DNA from: Drosophila miranda | Taxonomy: Eukaryota; Arthropoda; Insecta; Diptera; Drosophilidae | Assembly: GCF_003369915.1 (NCBI RefSeq) | Contig: NC_046674.1 | Location: forward strand, 20,711,657 to 20,775,656 | Reading direction: 5' to 3' | Length of the DNA stretch: 64,000 bases | Shown here: in pieces, positions 13,401 to 26,560 of the stretch | How the letters are laid out: every line of letters begins with the position of its first letter | Position numbering within the stretch: the stretch's first letter is position 1 | Position numbers and translations under genes: made by a program | Notes under the pieces: model-generated | What the model saw: the letters and a program-made list of their open reading frames with translations, nothing else | Told to the model about the DNA's origin: nothing | The model's database searches: none

Positions 13401-15030
13401 CTACACCTTTCCCTTTCCCTCCCCCTCGCAGCGACCAGGCTAAGGCCCAGTATCTTCTATCTCCTGGCTGGCAACAAGCTAAAGTTAAACCAACTGCCGC
13501 ACGTTGACTGATTGCTACGTGCAGATTGTCATTGTTCGCCTTTGTTGCTGCTGCTGCTCTTGCTGTTGTTGCAATTGTTGCTGTTGTTCTTACCACAGCA
13601 AAGTATCTTTTTGTAGCTGTTGCTTGTTGCTACATACTTTGCAGACTTGAGTAATTTCTTTGGCGAGCGTCGAGTCGCTTTTTTTCCTTATTGGCTCCGT
13701 CCTAGACTCTTTCTTTCTCTCTTTCTCTTTCTCTGCCTCTGTCTCTGCCCCCAACGAGTAGTTGCAGCAGCAGCAGCAGCAGCTCCGAGACTGCTGCTCT
13801 TGTCTGGGGTCTTTGAGAGTGAGTTGCCAGATGTTGTGATATCACGAAGCAGCATTATAACTAATTGGCCACGTTCGTTCTATGCCATCTCCCTCTCCCT
13901 CTTACTCCCTACCTTTTCCTCCCCCTGGCTCAGAGTTCATTGTCATGCGCGCGGCAGCGGCCGAGCGGGTTTCCCTCCCATCTGGAGGCGGAAGAAAAGC
14001 ATTTTTCACATGGCCACAACCGTTGGCAATTTGCATATTTCGGCTAAGGGCGTATGACCTTCAAATTGCTACAATTCAATTTACATTCAAAGCGGCTAAG
14101 AGTGCTTCACTGTGAGATGTGCTAAGATATCCTATACGTAGGTCCAAGTGTATAGAACATATGCGAAAATATCTGGAAAAGATTTTTGCTATGCAGTCTT
14201 GCATCTTCAATAGAATAGAATATAATATAATAGAATATATTAGAATAAAGGATAGCATAAATCTTCGATCTGGCTTTATTGTTCAGTTTCGGATTTTACT
14301 ATCTCCACTGATTTACGGCAGTTTCTTGGCACTTAACACTTAAGACCTTTAAATCAATCACTCGCTTAGAACCGAACCGAATCGGACCCTTCTCCAGTTC
14401 CCCTCACTTCTACTTTGCATCCCTGGCACTTCAATGAGCCACTCAGGAAGATACCGTAAGAGCAGCACCCAGGGAAGAGCTACACTCTTGGCCAATTTGG
14501 CGTAATAATTTTAACGTACGAGTATGTGCAGTTGGCGCACGGCTCACTCCCCACATCCCACACCCCACACACCACTCTCCCTCTACACTCGCCTGTCCCG
14601 ACCTGGACGGACTGGTCTGACTTGCTTCGAGCTGGGAAGTTAGCGGAGAGCTGGGTGGTTGGCTTTTCCGCTTTCGGTTTCATTGCCGCAATTCGGAACT
14701 GGTTATCGATTACGTTGCTCTATGCTGGATGCTAGATGCTAGATGCTGGCTGCTGGCACTTCTAGGCAAAACTTAAATATCATCGCTTCTGCGTCCAGTA
14801 TCCAGTATCCAACTGTCGGGTCTGGCTCCGACTGCCTGACTGCGGCTCTTATTGCAAACCGCTATAATTTTGTGGTAATATACAGTGACGCTCGTTTCAA
14901 GCACGTGCTGGCAGCGTTTACCCAACTCATATATTAGGCACCATACACAGACGCGGACGCAGAGACTGGAGTTGGATACGATACGATACGATACTCAACG
15001 ACACGTACTTCACAGATTTGTACATTACGC

Positions 15031-15092
15031 CATCTTCATCATCATTATCATCATCATCATCATCAGCATCATCATCAGCATCGCAACGTCAT
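15031..15092. repeat. CAT/CAG trinucleotide microsatellite
   Basis: Imperfect (CAT)n with CAG and TAT interruptions over about 60 bp in the receptor intron. It opens false frames rich in Ser or His. Confidence 0.9.
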
Positions 15093-18000
15093 CACAATCG
15101 TTGTCAAGTTTTCTGTTCTGTTCTGCTCTGCTCTGTTCCTTTGTTTTTCTTGGTTTTTCAATTTCAAGTTCGTTGCCTCAGTCTTTGGTCTTGGCTTGAA
15201 GTGGTCTTAGAACAATTGAGGCTAATCGAATCTTTTTTTGTGTCATATTTTCGACAGCTGATGCTGGTCGAATCGTTTCAATAGCCTACAATAGCCCCAA
15301 GGCACTCCATGGATGGCTGTTGGTCTTTGAACAAAGAAAACGTTAGCAGAAATCTTCCGATTGAAATTATTATTGGTTTTTTGTTTTTTTTTCGGTTCTA
15401 AATTGAAAATTGGAACTGGTAATTGACAGCTTATCGATTCCATTCCAATTTCTTGTAAAGTTAGTTGAGAATTTCAGTTTGAAAAGCTTAGGAGTTCTTC
15501 TTCCTAGCCTTCCTCCTACCCTAGCACTTTCTCGAATCAAAACATGAGAACTATTTGATCCTTAACTTTTAGTATTCATATTATTCTTGATAGTTTTAGA
15601 GCTTGCTGGCAGGAAACCTAATACTTTCCATATATACCCTTAAAAATAGAAAAGATCTTTGCAGAAAAAAACCAATACAAATCGTGGCAATCATTTATTC
15701 ATTTCTCATATTCCTAATGGGCTCTCCTTGGGCCGATCATCGGTTGGCCAACGCCAACTGGTTAATGACAATGAGGCAACCTTTGTGTAAGATCCATCAA
15801 TAACCCAATCAAACCTCCACCTTAAGCTTAGCCTCAGTGTTAGATCCTCAAGTTTGCGTTTGGCAAAAAGAAAAAAAAGCACAAAATGTGGAAAAAATAA
15901 GAAAAACAATCTCTGGACCGGGCACAGTTAAATGAATTGTGGCCTCCCTGGGGCGGCTTTTTATTGACAAATCCCCATCGATCGATAAACATGCAAGACA
16001 AATACTCATAGATAAAAACTTCCGCACGGCACGGCACGGGACGGGACGGCTCTCGAGTACGGCTTTAACCTTCCAAGGTCTGATCGGGTCCGCTCTGCTC
16101 TGCTCTGCTCTGCTCGATTCCATGGGTACAAGTATGAATGATTGATTTTATGGATGTGGCCGCCTGGCATAAAGTCACTCAATAAAATTACAAAAAAATG
16201 CGTCGTCGCCAGAGAACAAAGACCGCAAGGCAGATGCACAGATTGATGGGCCCGGCCCGTCTTACTGACCAACTGGCAAAATTGAGGCTTTCCCACAAGC
16301 CGAAGACGAGACACCCTAGCGGTGGCATCTCTCCACAAAAAGGGTCAATGAGTTGCGGCTCTCCTCAGCAGCGGATCTCTTTGGCCAACTTCAGGGCAGT
16401 GTATAATGATAACATCATGATCATGCAGCAACGGAAGTATCTACATAGTGCAGAGGCATGTTCGTATCTATTTTTGTGACTAGGCCTGTCATCGCGCAGC
16501 TCGTTGTCGACAGCTGCCGTTGCCCGTTGTCCGCACTCCGCAGTCCGTTGTCCGATGTCCGTTGCCACTGCCGGAGCTGTTACAACAATGCGACTTCAAT
16601 TAAAGCCAGTCCCGCAACCTTGAACTCTCGTATCATTTCGAGCGGTTTGCGCGCGTTCAATCAACGGGCGGCTCATATCGGGCCACATCGCGACAAGGCC
16701 CCACGACATCCTTTTAGGCAGAGCCAGAGCCGAGCAAAGCAAACCAGACCTGTGCGGCCTCGAGCGTAGGGCCTCTAGAGACTCGAGCTGGAGCTGGAGC
16801 TGTCAATCTGCGTTCATCGTCTCCTCGTCTTCGACTGGGAAGCCGAGGCCGCGGCTGCGGTGGCAATCATCGTGAATGCTGCTGGCTGCTGGCCTCTGAC
16901 TCTGACTGCTCCCCTGCCCAGTCGCTCTTTAGACCAGTGTGTCTTGGCCAGGCCAGGCCCTGGTCCATTCCTTGGCGTCAACGCCGTTAGCTGTCGTTTA
17001 GTTTATTGTTGCAAATTGCTCAGTGAATTATGTGCCGAACTGCTTACGACCACACACACACACTCACAGATTATAGACACCCCCAGAGAGGAAAAGACAC
17101 AGATACAGAGGCAGCAGGCTTAGCAGGAAATTCGATATTAAAAATTTATTAGAAATATTTTTCAAGACTTTGCGGTTTCGGCTTACGCGTATCCAGTCTC
17201 ATTCTTTGAGCTCATAAATGTACAACAAGCTATGTTCTGTCACGAGTATATTATGGTTTGCGAAAAGAAGAAGAGAATTTCATTCAGTGTAAAATATGTC
17301 AGTCAGAGAACTTTGGGCTCTTTTAATTAACCAACAGTGTCATATCCACACCATACTCCTAGTGAGTATCCCTCGACCAAACGATTAAAAGGGATCAAGA
17401 AATCCTATAATAGATTTGGCCATCAATTCCACTACCAAATCAAGTTCGTTGCCCAAGTCATCTGCTCTTCAATCAGCAAAAAAAAAAAAGAGGAAAAACT
17501 TTTGATTTTGCTCTTGCCTCATTGCCTTATGTAAATTTCTGCCGCAGCCAGCCCACATGCAGCTCCACTTTTTTTTCTTTCTTTGCCCTTAATCAAGCCG
17601 GAACCCTTGCCGTCTCTCGTCCGTGCCTTTGGCTCACTTCACTCAACTGGGACGGGGACTGGGATGCGGACTGGGATGGGGACTGGGACTGGCACTCGCA
17701 CTCCGCTCGACTGAAGTCGAAGAGTCAACCCACACACATGTTTGGGGATCGGATCGGATCCGATCGGATCGGGTTTGGCTATGGGCTAGTGCTAGTGCTG
17801 GGACCTGGGGTCTGGGGGTCTGGAGTACGAGTACGATAATAGCAGCGATTGCTGGCAGCTCAGCTCTTGGCTGATGTTTGCTCCGTTTGCTTGTTAAGCT
17901 CTGTGCCAACTTTGATTTTCTGTACTTTGTGTGTCTCCAGACATTTGTCTTTTGGTCTTAAGGTTTCTGCCTGTGGCTGTTGTTTCTTTCACTGTTGCTG

Positions 18001-19454
18001 TTGTTGTTGCTGTTTCTTTGGCTGTTACCCCCCTCTCAAATGCACTTTCAATTGCAGACAGTTTGACGTACGAGTATACACATACATACATACATACATA
18101 TGTACAAATGTTTGTATGTACGCGGGTATGCAGCGAGTGCCAGGGCACTATATCTCTCATTTATCTATAAGTGTATACGTACCTACCTATATTTTGTCTG
18201 TCTTTGGCTGTCGTCTGTCGTTGCTGGCTTTCTTTATGCGCCGATAGCTGAGACGAAAACGAAGACTGAGCCGCCCCGCTCCGAATTGGTAGAGGAATCT
18301 GAGGCCCAGAGTCAGACTGAGCTGTGGCTGTGCTGTAGTTGAGGCTGCCCACAGGCACTTTGGGCTGACGACGAATCGTTTCGGCTGTGGGCCGTGGCTC
18401 CAGCTTCAGCTTCAGCTCCAACTGCAGCTCGAGCTTCAGCTGCATTTGGGCCCAGCTCTGGCTCTGGCTCTGGCCCTGTTTCTGTTTGCTTTCATGCGTG
18501 GCTCACATACAAAGACTCGGAGTCGTCGTCGTCGTCAAGTAGCTGCCATGTAAAACGCTTCCTACTTGGGCCCAGAGGCGCATTGTTATAATTTGGTAAA
18601 TTATTGCAGCTTTTATACCCTAACCTAGGCAAAGGGCCTTAACTGGGATTAAAGCCACGAGGACTTGTTCTAGAACAAGGGAAATCTCTAAAAGGGAAAA
18701 TAGTTTTATTAAAGCCTTTTTGGGCTACCTTCGTTTGTGAAATGGATCAATAATTAATTTTTCACCAGAGCAATTCAGCTTCGTTTTCCACTTGAGTGGC
18801 CTGACGTTTTCCTGGCCCCATTTCCATTGAAAATGTTTTTGCTGACTGTAATCATACATTTTTGATGTATTTGCTTTAATTAAATTACGTAAAGTGTTAC
18901 ATGGCTAAAGCAGGCACGGCACCCATTGATGTGCTACCCTACATTCCTCCTCAGCTCAAGCCTCTCTTTTCTTTCCACTTGCCACACACATGCGGCGCAC
19001 ACACAACTTTTCCTTTCATTAGAAAGCTGAACTTTTGAAAGCCTTTTAGGGCTTTTTATTATTGTTTAGAAAAGATACAAAAACTAATAATCATACTCAT
19101 AATCGTAATAAATACAAATCCCGCAAAATATTGACACTGGCGAATCTGTAGATCGTAAATAGCCAAAAATTGCAGAGACATTTCTATTGTGCTTCTTTTC
19201 ATTGGGGTTGCTCTTTGACAATCTGCCAAGCGTTTGTTTTTGGGGCCGGGTCGCGACCGTTTCCATGACACTTAACACCGCTTAATGGGCAGATGTGAAA
19301 TCTGGAATCGTAAATTTCATTCCTGATGATGGCTTTATTTGCATCATCAGAAATGGCTTAAGCCACGGCACGGCACAGTGGCAGCAAAAGAAATTTAATC
19401 AAAAGACTTTGGCCACGAACTTCGCCCGTTCGTTCTCACAACGAAAACGAAAGC

Positions 19455-19567
19455 AGCAGACAGACAGACAGACAGAGTCAGAGATAGAGACACAGATGGA
19501 GCCAAACGAGCATAGAGATACTTAGAGATAGAGACAGATGGATAGACAGACAGACAGACAGACAGAT
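19455..19567. repeat. Two CAGA tetranucleotide arrays
   Basis: Perfect (CAGA)n at 19455-19476 and 19536-19567, joined by GA-rich sequence (AGAGATAGAGA). The composition is strongly purine-biased on the plus strand. Confidence 0.9.
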
Positions 19568-20409
19568 CTCTGCATGTGAGCTCTTTCTGCACTTGGCTTA
19601 CACGACGCTGCGGCGCGGCGTCGGGAAAATTAATATGCCAAACAATTACACGGCCTGGCAAAACAATTTTAAGCCCAGTTAATGCCGCCGCCGCTGCACA
19701 GTGGTTGGGCGTTAGAAAAATGCACCGCAAAGAATTTTCAGCTAGAAAAACAGAGAAAGAAAGCGCACAAATTTGCATACAAAATAGTAAATGCAGCGGA
19801 GAAGAAGGCTGATTATGATGCCGAATAATTTATAACAAAGAAAATGATTAAAAATTGTGATTCAAAATAAACATACTATGAAACAGTACTATTAGAAGAC
19901 CTATATGCACATGACCTTTTCCTTCTTCATATTTTGTAGTTCCCATTGTGTATTCCCTTTCCAATGCCGGTGAACCACTGTGCGCCGTGGCTACCGTCTG
20001 GTGGAGCTCTTGCTGAGCTGACTTTGAAAGTTAAGACTTTTGCTTTTCTTTCTTCTTGAATGTGTGTTTTTTTATTTTTTTGTTTTTGCTTTTAGAAAGA
20101 GCGAACGTATGGATAAACATAAAAGTTCAAGAGGTTGCCAGTCCCACCCCTAGGAGCGCGTGCACATGAGGCAAGAGGCAAGAAAAGAAAGTTATTACAA
20201 AACTAACAGGAACTGACTGACAGCTGCCACAAGGGGCAAAGGCAATCATCGGGGTGGGGGATGGGGGGGATTGAATCCGATCTAGGTGGGGTCCAAGTGC
20301 TCGTACATTTTGACAGACTTATTGACTGGTGACCTTTTGCAGAAATTGTGACACATCCAAAGACTATGAATATGGATCTTCGGTTCTATGGATATGGAGA
20401 CAGACTTAC

Positions 20410-22060
20410 CTCCACCATTGTTGGCACTGGAACAGTGCTTGGAGCTCAGGCCCTGGCCCGTATTGGAGGCGGAGTTGGGAATCCCACAGCCGCTCATCAC
20501 CCCGTACTTGATAGGCTTGAAGTGGAAGAAGGAGGGCGAGTAGCCGGACCCAGCGCGACTTAGAGAGCTGAACTGCTCCTCCCGATCCTCGACGTAGAGC
20601 CCCTCCTTGCCCATGGCGGCCAGCTGCCTGCCCTTGGGCATGAACATCACCAGGAAGACGGTGGCCGAGGTGGCCACCAGTCCGAAGGCGATGCACGCGT
20701 CCTTGTGCCGCTCCGCCACGGCCAGGCCGCACAGCATCCAGCCCAGCCAGATGGGAATGGCGCCGCCAATGGCCAGGCCAATGTAGGTGGCCTCGCGGTA
20801 GTTGTCACGTATTCCGCGCGACTTGATGGCCAGCACGGCGATGAACACGATGAGGAACACGATGTAGATCAGCGAGAAGAGCAGCTCCGAGAACTGCGTC
20901 TTACACAGCGGGATCAGGACCGTACTGACCGCCGCAATCCTCGTGTAGATCTCCGGCGTTCCGTCCAGCGTGGTGTATGACGTGGGGTAGAACAGCGCCG
21001 AGTAATTCGTCTGCGAGGCCACCGTTGTGGAGAGGAATCCGCTGCCCATCACTGGCACACTGGTGGTGTACACCTCGGGCGGCTGGGTAAGCAGCCACTG
21101 ACCCCCGATGGCCACTTGGATGAGAAGTGCGAAGAGCAGCAGCAGGCCCTGGTATGGTGCCGGCAGGTATACTCCCCCGTTCAGGCTGATCAGGAAGACG
21201 CACTTCACCAGGAGGGCGGCGAAGACAAGGGCGTAGGCAACACCCACCCCAAAGCGGATCGCCCCGCAGCTGAGGAGCGTGGGCTGGGCGGTAATGATGG
21301 CGCCCAGGCTGGCGCAGGCGAACAGTCCAAGCAGCAGCATCTGGCCCAGGAAGAGGTGACGTCGCGAGGGCGAGGTTCGCCAGGCCTTGAACAGCACGAA
21401 TATTTCGAAGGCGGCCATCATGAGCATGGTGAGAGTGGCCAGCACCAGCACCGGCACCACCCACGGCTCCTTCCGGAGTCCGGCGAAGGGCAGGTGCGTG
21501 GACACGATGCTTGGAGGGGTACCGTGGCCGTGGCCGTGGCCGTGGCTGTGTCCGTGGCCGCTACTGTTCCCCTGGCTGTCGCGGGGTGTGCTGGCGGATC
21601 GGGCTCTGGCTCCCAGACTCCTCGTGGGCGTGGACGTGGTGGAGCTGCTGCTGCTGGTGGTGCTGCTGGCCGTCAGAGTGGGCACCACGAAGAATTCCGT
21701 GGACATTTCCAGGCGGGCGGCATTCGAGACGTTGCTGCCCGGAAAGTTGAGATCCAATTGCTTTGCTGATCTTTGTGAGTGTGGAGGAATGGCTGTCGAT
21801 GTGGGTGTGGATGTGGTGCTAGTGCTAGTTGTGCTTGGACTTGTGGTGGTACTCTTGGAGGTGGAGGTGGAGTTGCGGCTGCTCGGCTTGAGCACCTGGT
21901 AAGCATTGCGATCGCTCTCCTGGCTGGTCACGAGACGCACTCTCCGCCAGATGTTGTTCCCGTTGACACTGAGGCTGCGAGACGCCGGCGTGGTGCCGAT
22001 CAACTGCAGAACCAGCAGGACCAGCAGGAGCAGCAGCTGCAGGCGGCGTCTGCTGGCCAT
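20410..22060 (-). CDS. CG32447: Orphan class C GPCR, main exon (7TM domain)
   Basis: 550 residues from ATG at 22058-22060 to donor GGAG|GTAAGT. A leucine-rich signal peptide spans residues 1-27. A Ser/Thr-rich, mucin-like ectodomain (60-165) holds N-glycosylation sequons such as NSTS and NVSN. A Gly-His run lies at 168-180. Seven membrane helices follow, at about 199-224, 236-258, 264-294, 302-324, 389-412, 424-449 and 453-474. YREATYIGLA before TM6 and FMPKGRQL after TM7 match class C landmarks. Cys265 (TM3) and Cys387 (long second extracellular loop, about 60 residues) could form the usual disulfide. There is no Venus-flytrap ligand domain, which resembles the GPRC5/boss-like orphans. It should sit in the plasma membrane and couple to G proteins; the ligand is unknown. 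The tail continues in the exons at 9745 and 9398, giving about 652 residues. The symbol rests on recalled synteny with CG11247 and Rpb8. Confidence 0.85.
21521..21572 (-). repeat. Coding GGCCAC hexamer repeat (Gly-His run)
   Basis: The coding strand repeats a 6-bp GGCCAC-like unit about six times, giving GHGHSHGHGHGHG just before TM1 of the receptor. The unit length equals that of the noncoding hexamer tracts in the window, so slippage is a likely origin. Confidence 0.8.
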
Positions 22061-22483
22061 TGAATCGTCTGCCCGTAAGCCGTAAGCCGTAACCCGCAAC
22101 ACTTAATCCGTAGCCCGCTTCAGATGCGGCACATCTCACTCGCGATCGCGATCGTTTCGTTTCGTTGGATTCGTTGGATTTGCTGGATTCTACTTTTCCG
22201 CGCTGCTTCTTTCGCTTCTTTCGCTCCTCGCGCTCACACGTCCGCTCGGCTCGGAGTTTCGAAGATTTTTGAAAAACCAGCTCGCTCTGCAAGTCGGACT
22301 TTGGGGCAGCTTTGTCTTGTCGTTTGAGACAAGTTTGAAGCGAACCACGCAGCCCCAAACGCGATGTTCGAGTTGCAGTTCGAACAGGTAGAGAGGGAGC
22401 AGGTAAACGAGAGTCTTAGAACGAGTGTTTTGGCCATAGCGGTACCCATAATGTGTCTTGAGTTTTTCTGTGATTGAGCCCAA

Positions 22484-22520
22484 CTTATCACTGAAGTTGC
22501 CTCAAGTTAAAACTGATAAG
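22484..22520. promoter_or_regulatory. Paired GATA-type motifs upstream of the receptor
   Basis: CTTATCACT (22484-22492) and ACTGATAAG (22512-22520) lie in opposite orientation about 430 bp upstream of the receptor ATG. On the minus strand the second contains TCAGTT, a perfect fly initiator match, so this could also be the transcription start. No TATA is evident. Confidence 0.35.
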
Positions 22521-25500
22521 TAAGGGTCTTTATTGGGAATCTTATCGAAAGCATTCATTTGCCATATACCAATAGTATATCCACAAGCAAGTACCACAAA
22601 ACAGAGCGAGCGATTGCTCGCAGATCGGAGAACACTTTCATTCGGATTCGGATCGGATCCAATGGCTCGTGGCTGGTTCTTCTCAATTTCGCTCTGGCAG
22701 GAAAGTGCTATCAGCCATCCATTATTTCGGTCTGACTTTGTGGCACCCCCAGCATCAGCATCAACCCCCCTCCCCCCCGTCAGAGCCAGAGCCATAGCCA
22801 TAGCCATAGCCACTCTCTCGAAAATGGCTCAACAAAAGAGAAAAACAGCAAAGTCCACACACAAAAGGCGATTGTAAATCAAAAGCCCGCTAATGATATA
22901 TCGATATACAAAGTGTTGAGGTGGGAAAGGCAATACCAATGGCAAAGGCAATGGCAATAGGAACTGGGGAACGGCAACGGGAGCACTCTCGTTCTATAAG
23001 TATTATTGTGTATGGCGCGCGCTTTCAGCAAACTACAGTTAGAATTAAGCCCCGTCCACACTAGGGCAAACGAGTGGCGAAAACTATGTGCTGTGTATAT
23101 GTAGATACGGAGTAATGATTATATATCGCCATATGCTCCATATTATGTAGATCGATAACGAAAAAAGTTTCTAGATAGTTGTAGATGATATTTCAATTCA
23201 AAGAAGCTGTATCTTTAAAAATCAGTAGCGTCTTAAGAATATTGGTGGATCCATATATTCTTGCTATCTTAATTTCCTTAGTAGCCAAAAATGTACAATA
23301 TTACACATATGTACATATATAGGTATTTTTTGAGCAAGCGCTTAATGCTGAAATGTATCTCCATCAGGGCTAGTGCAAATGGGGCTCAGAGGGGTTTAGT
23401 TTTCATTGAACACTGGGTATGCATATCCATCTCCATATTGGGAGCGCCTCACAATGCCAAGCCATTAGCCGCAACAAATGTTATGTAGATCGTTCCAAAT
23501 TGAACTGGAGCCCCCTCTATGCGCTCTCCCCCTCGATTCGAGTGTGTGTGTAGTACGGTATCGTTAGTGGAAATCTGCGAGTGTCTGATCAGTTTTTGCC
23601 GGCCGGCAGAAGGCAGAAGTCAGAAGTCAGCCAGAGGTCCGGTCCGCCTTGTTCTCGGTTACCGTATTGACATGAAGGCGGGTAAATAACCTTTCGGCAT
23701 GCCCCTAAACCCGAAAACATTCCACTCCGGCGTCATGCTCTTATAAACGAGCGTGTAGTCAAATTTGTGATTCGCCATAAACAGCAATAACTCAGACTCG
23801 ACTCCAACTCCGACTGCCACTGCGATCATGATCTTGAGCGATTCCTACCTGTTTCTGGAATACCTGTTCACATTTAGATCTAATCAGAGGCAGGGAAAGA
23901 CATTCGTGCAGAGTACTTAATACGATTCGAGAAATGAGAAACTAGAAACGGCGATACGATGCGATGCGATGCAGGGGATTTATGAATATGAATCCTGCGG
24001 GTATACTCGTATTGTATGCACATACATTTCTCCGCAGCGTATCTCAATTAGAAGTTGTCTGCGTGTTGTGCCTAATCCTTGTTTTAGCTAATCCAAGGCT
24101 GTCGTTGTCATCTCTACATTATCTCTCAAATTAAACCTGTCACTTGGCTCTGGCTGTTGGCCTTGCAAATATTGTCTTACCAAAGTTTTCTTTAGTACCA
24201 GATATTTATGTAATCCTCGCCACTTAAGCCAATCCCAACTTAGAGGCATTCTAATATTAGGTTTTGCCTTTCTCCGGACCGCTGGATTGAATTTCATGAC
24301 AAACCCGAGACACATTGCGTTAATAACTCCTGACTGGGCACAAGATCAAGGCGGGTTTGTGGCTCGTGCGCTTGCGCTGGCCAAAAGTCAATTGGTCAAC
24401 AACCCAACGAAAAATAATAGTAAAAGTACAAATACACATAATACGTATTTATAAAAAATAATGAAATCATTATGTTCTGGAAAATATATTGAAATATGAA
24501 ATTGGAATATGCATTGTTATTGAGAAGATAGTACATTGAGAGAAAAAAGGTTATACTAAAACGAAACACGAAATGAATCGAGTTTTAAGTACAAACATTG
24601 CTAAATTGAATAGAATTCAATTTAAATTAAATATAAATGTATTCAAAATTCCGTATGCCGTATAAAACACTTTAAAACAAATAAATTACATCAGCTCTGT
24701 AGAAAAGATATTATAGCTAAATAAAAGAACAGCGGCATTAGCCATAATAAATATATATCTACATGGTTTTATTTTCTCCATAGAGATAAATGCGTATTCA
24801 CGTTTCCAATCAAACTTTAATGCATTTTTTTGTTGTATCCAGACGAACTTTTTTCCTCGGCTGCAACGGTCTCATTACCCGTCTTTTGTATCAACTTTCT
24901 TTATGGTTAAAAAATATTTAAAATCGTTCTCCTGCCACTTTGATGGGCCTAGAATATTTTCACGAATTCGCAGAGGAAGAACCGGGAACTGGCTTTGACC
25001 TCTAGCTTAGATTGGCTAATATTACATTGGCCTCATCGCAGCGGCGCCAAAGACCGTAATCCTCCCCGAACCTGATTGATTTCGAGCGATTTGAATGTCT
25101 GGAACAGAATCCGAGGCAGAACCCGGACCTGGACGTGGACGTGGATGTGGATCCATAGAAGTGCCGACTGTTGGCCTGAGCGGGACTGAGCGGACAGAGT
25201 CACAAATGTGTCAGAGTCGGTCCGTCCGTAGCCTGTGGCACTTCATGAGCGCCTTAATTTATTTGCTACAAGACACGCCGGCGCCGTCTGGGTCAAGTGT
25301 CAGCCCGTGGAGCATCATCGCTCTCAATAGGAATGGCTGGGGAATGCTCCTTCAACCCCCTTCGATTATTAATTTTCGGTCAGTTCCATCTCTGTGTGTT
25401 TTTTAGCCACAAATTAAAGATGCCGCGCGTAAATCTTCGCGGATGCATTTTCAAATTTAAATTGAAACCAGTCGCGCAAGTGCATTGAACTTGCCACCAA

Positions 25501-26280
25501 CGGAATGGGCGGAGCGGAGATACCGAATATCCAGAGACAAAAGCCTTTTGGCGATCTTATTTATTTATCAATATGTAGTGCGGTTGGTGCCCCTCTTGCA
25601 ACTCGGATCGGGTTCATTGTCGTCCCAAAAAAAGAGCGAATTCTGATTTATAAGCAGAACTTGGCCAGTCCCAGTCCCAGTCCCAGTCCCTCGCCCTTCG
25701 CCCTTGAACACTGTCTCGCGACGGGGCTACGCTTTAATCACGTGCGTGCAATGCGCACATGATGATGCGCCCCAATCCGTATCCCCCATGCATGCTCTGG
25801 CCGCCACAACCCAAGTCGAAGCCATAGCCATAGCCCGACCCCGCTGATGCTGATGCTGTTGCCGATGCCGATGCCAAGGTTGGGATGCCGGTCTGCTTGC
25901 TGCTTGCTGCTATTGCTCTTGCTCTGACACTGGCACTGGCATTGGCTCTGTGGTGTTGCAAATGCTGGCAGGCCAAACACCCAGTGAACATTGCTCAACA
26001 GCAACAGCGAGCCCTCTTTTACAATTTACAGTGCTGGACACACAATTATATACGAATCAAAGACGATATTACAAAAAACATCTTGCTCGTAATTTTTACT
26101 GTGTCAGATCCGAATAGTTCGGCTTTTTTACGCGATCGCTCTCCATTTAGCTTCTCCTTCATATTTTCCTACTTCCCACTGAATAAAATGAATTTCAGAT
26201 ACTTGTATAACTAAAGAATGTTTTTCGCCAAACAAAAGAAGTAGAGAGGAAGAAGGAGAGGAGTATTATGTTTTGAGTCA

Positions 26281-26560
26281 TTTCAGAGACTGCGAAAGAA
26301 ATTTACTGATTTTGATCCGCAGACCTCGCACACGGCTTTAATGATTCGGGGTGATACGAATCTGGCTGAAGGCAGCATTCGCAATGATCTAACGCATTCT
26401 AGAGGCATGAGTGTAGCCGTGACTTTATGAATACCATGGATTCCTGCAGGGCTCTACTGCAGAACTTCTGAACATTGGGCGGACTCTTGAGGTTAAAAAT
26501 GATCTGCAAGGCTGTCCACGTCCACCCAGCTGGCTCCTATGCAGGTGCCCTCCACTGTGC
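26281..26560 (+). pseudogene. Coding-like relic of unknown origin
   Basis: An open stretch from about 26281 reads as ordinary globular protein (LRKKFTDFDPQ, then RGDTNLAEGSIRNDL) to a TGA near 26428. A different frame then reads protein-like (FLQGSTAELLNIGRTLEV) with no long open frame overall. The composition differs from the low-complexity DNA around it. It may be a fragment of a retrocopy or an old duplicated exon, or chance. I do not recognise the parent. Confidence 0.2.

Larger units (their letters stand above)
9934..20409 (-). other. Large intron of the receptor gene (about 10.5 kb)
   Basis: Bounded by GTAAGT at 20404-20409 and TTTTCCAG at 9934-9941, both read on the minus strand. I found no further exon with good sites and coding character. 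The minus frame near 18250-18440 looks protein-like but lacks a usable donor. Content: (GGTGT)n at 10439-10470, (CAT)n at 15031-15092, ACAT repeat at 18079-18100, CAGA repeats at 19455-19476 and 19536-19567, GATC-rich run at 17744-17782, and period-6 tracts at 10080-10140, 17650-17705 and 18390-18475. Confidence 0.6.

Noticed and set aside
17744-17782. GGATC-rich palindrome as a replication or regulatory element
   Set aside because: It is a short simple repeat (GGATC)n whose symmetry is incidental.
18161-18445. Protein-like minus frame in the receptor intron
   Set aside because: Possible acceptors exist but no GT donor falls in a sensible place; half of it is a Leu/Lys/Glu simple repeat.
20901-21769. 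Long frames opposite or beside the receptor exon
   Set aside because: Shadows of the GC-rich receptor coding sequence. The real frame has seven hydrophobic helices.
22061-22102. 14-residue N-terminal extension of the receptor
   Set aside because: It would start at GTG; the ATG at 22060 is followed directly by a good signal peptide.
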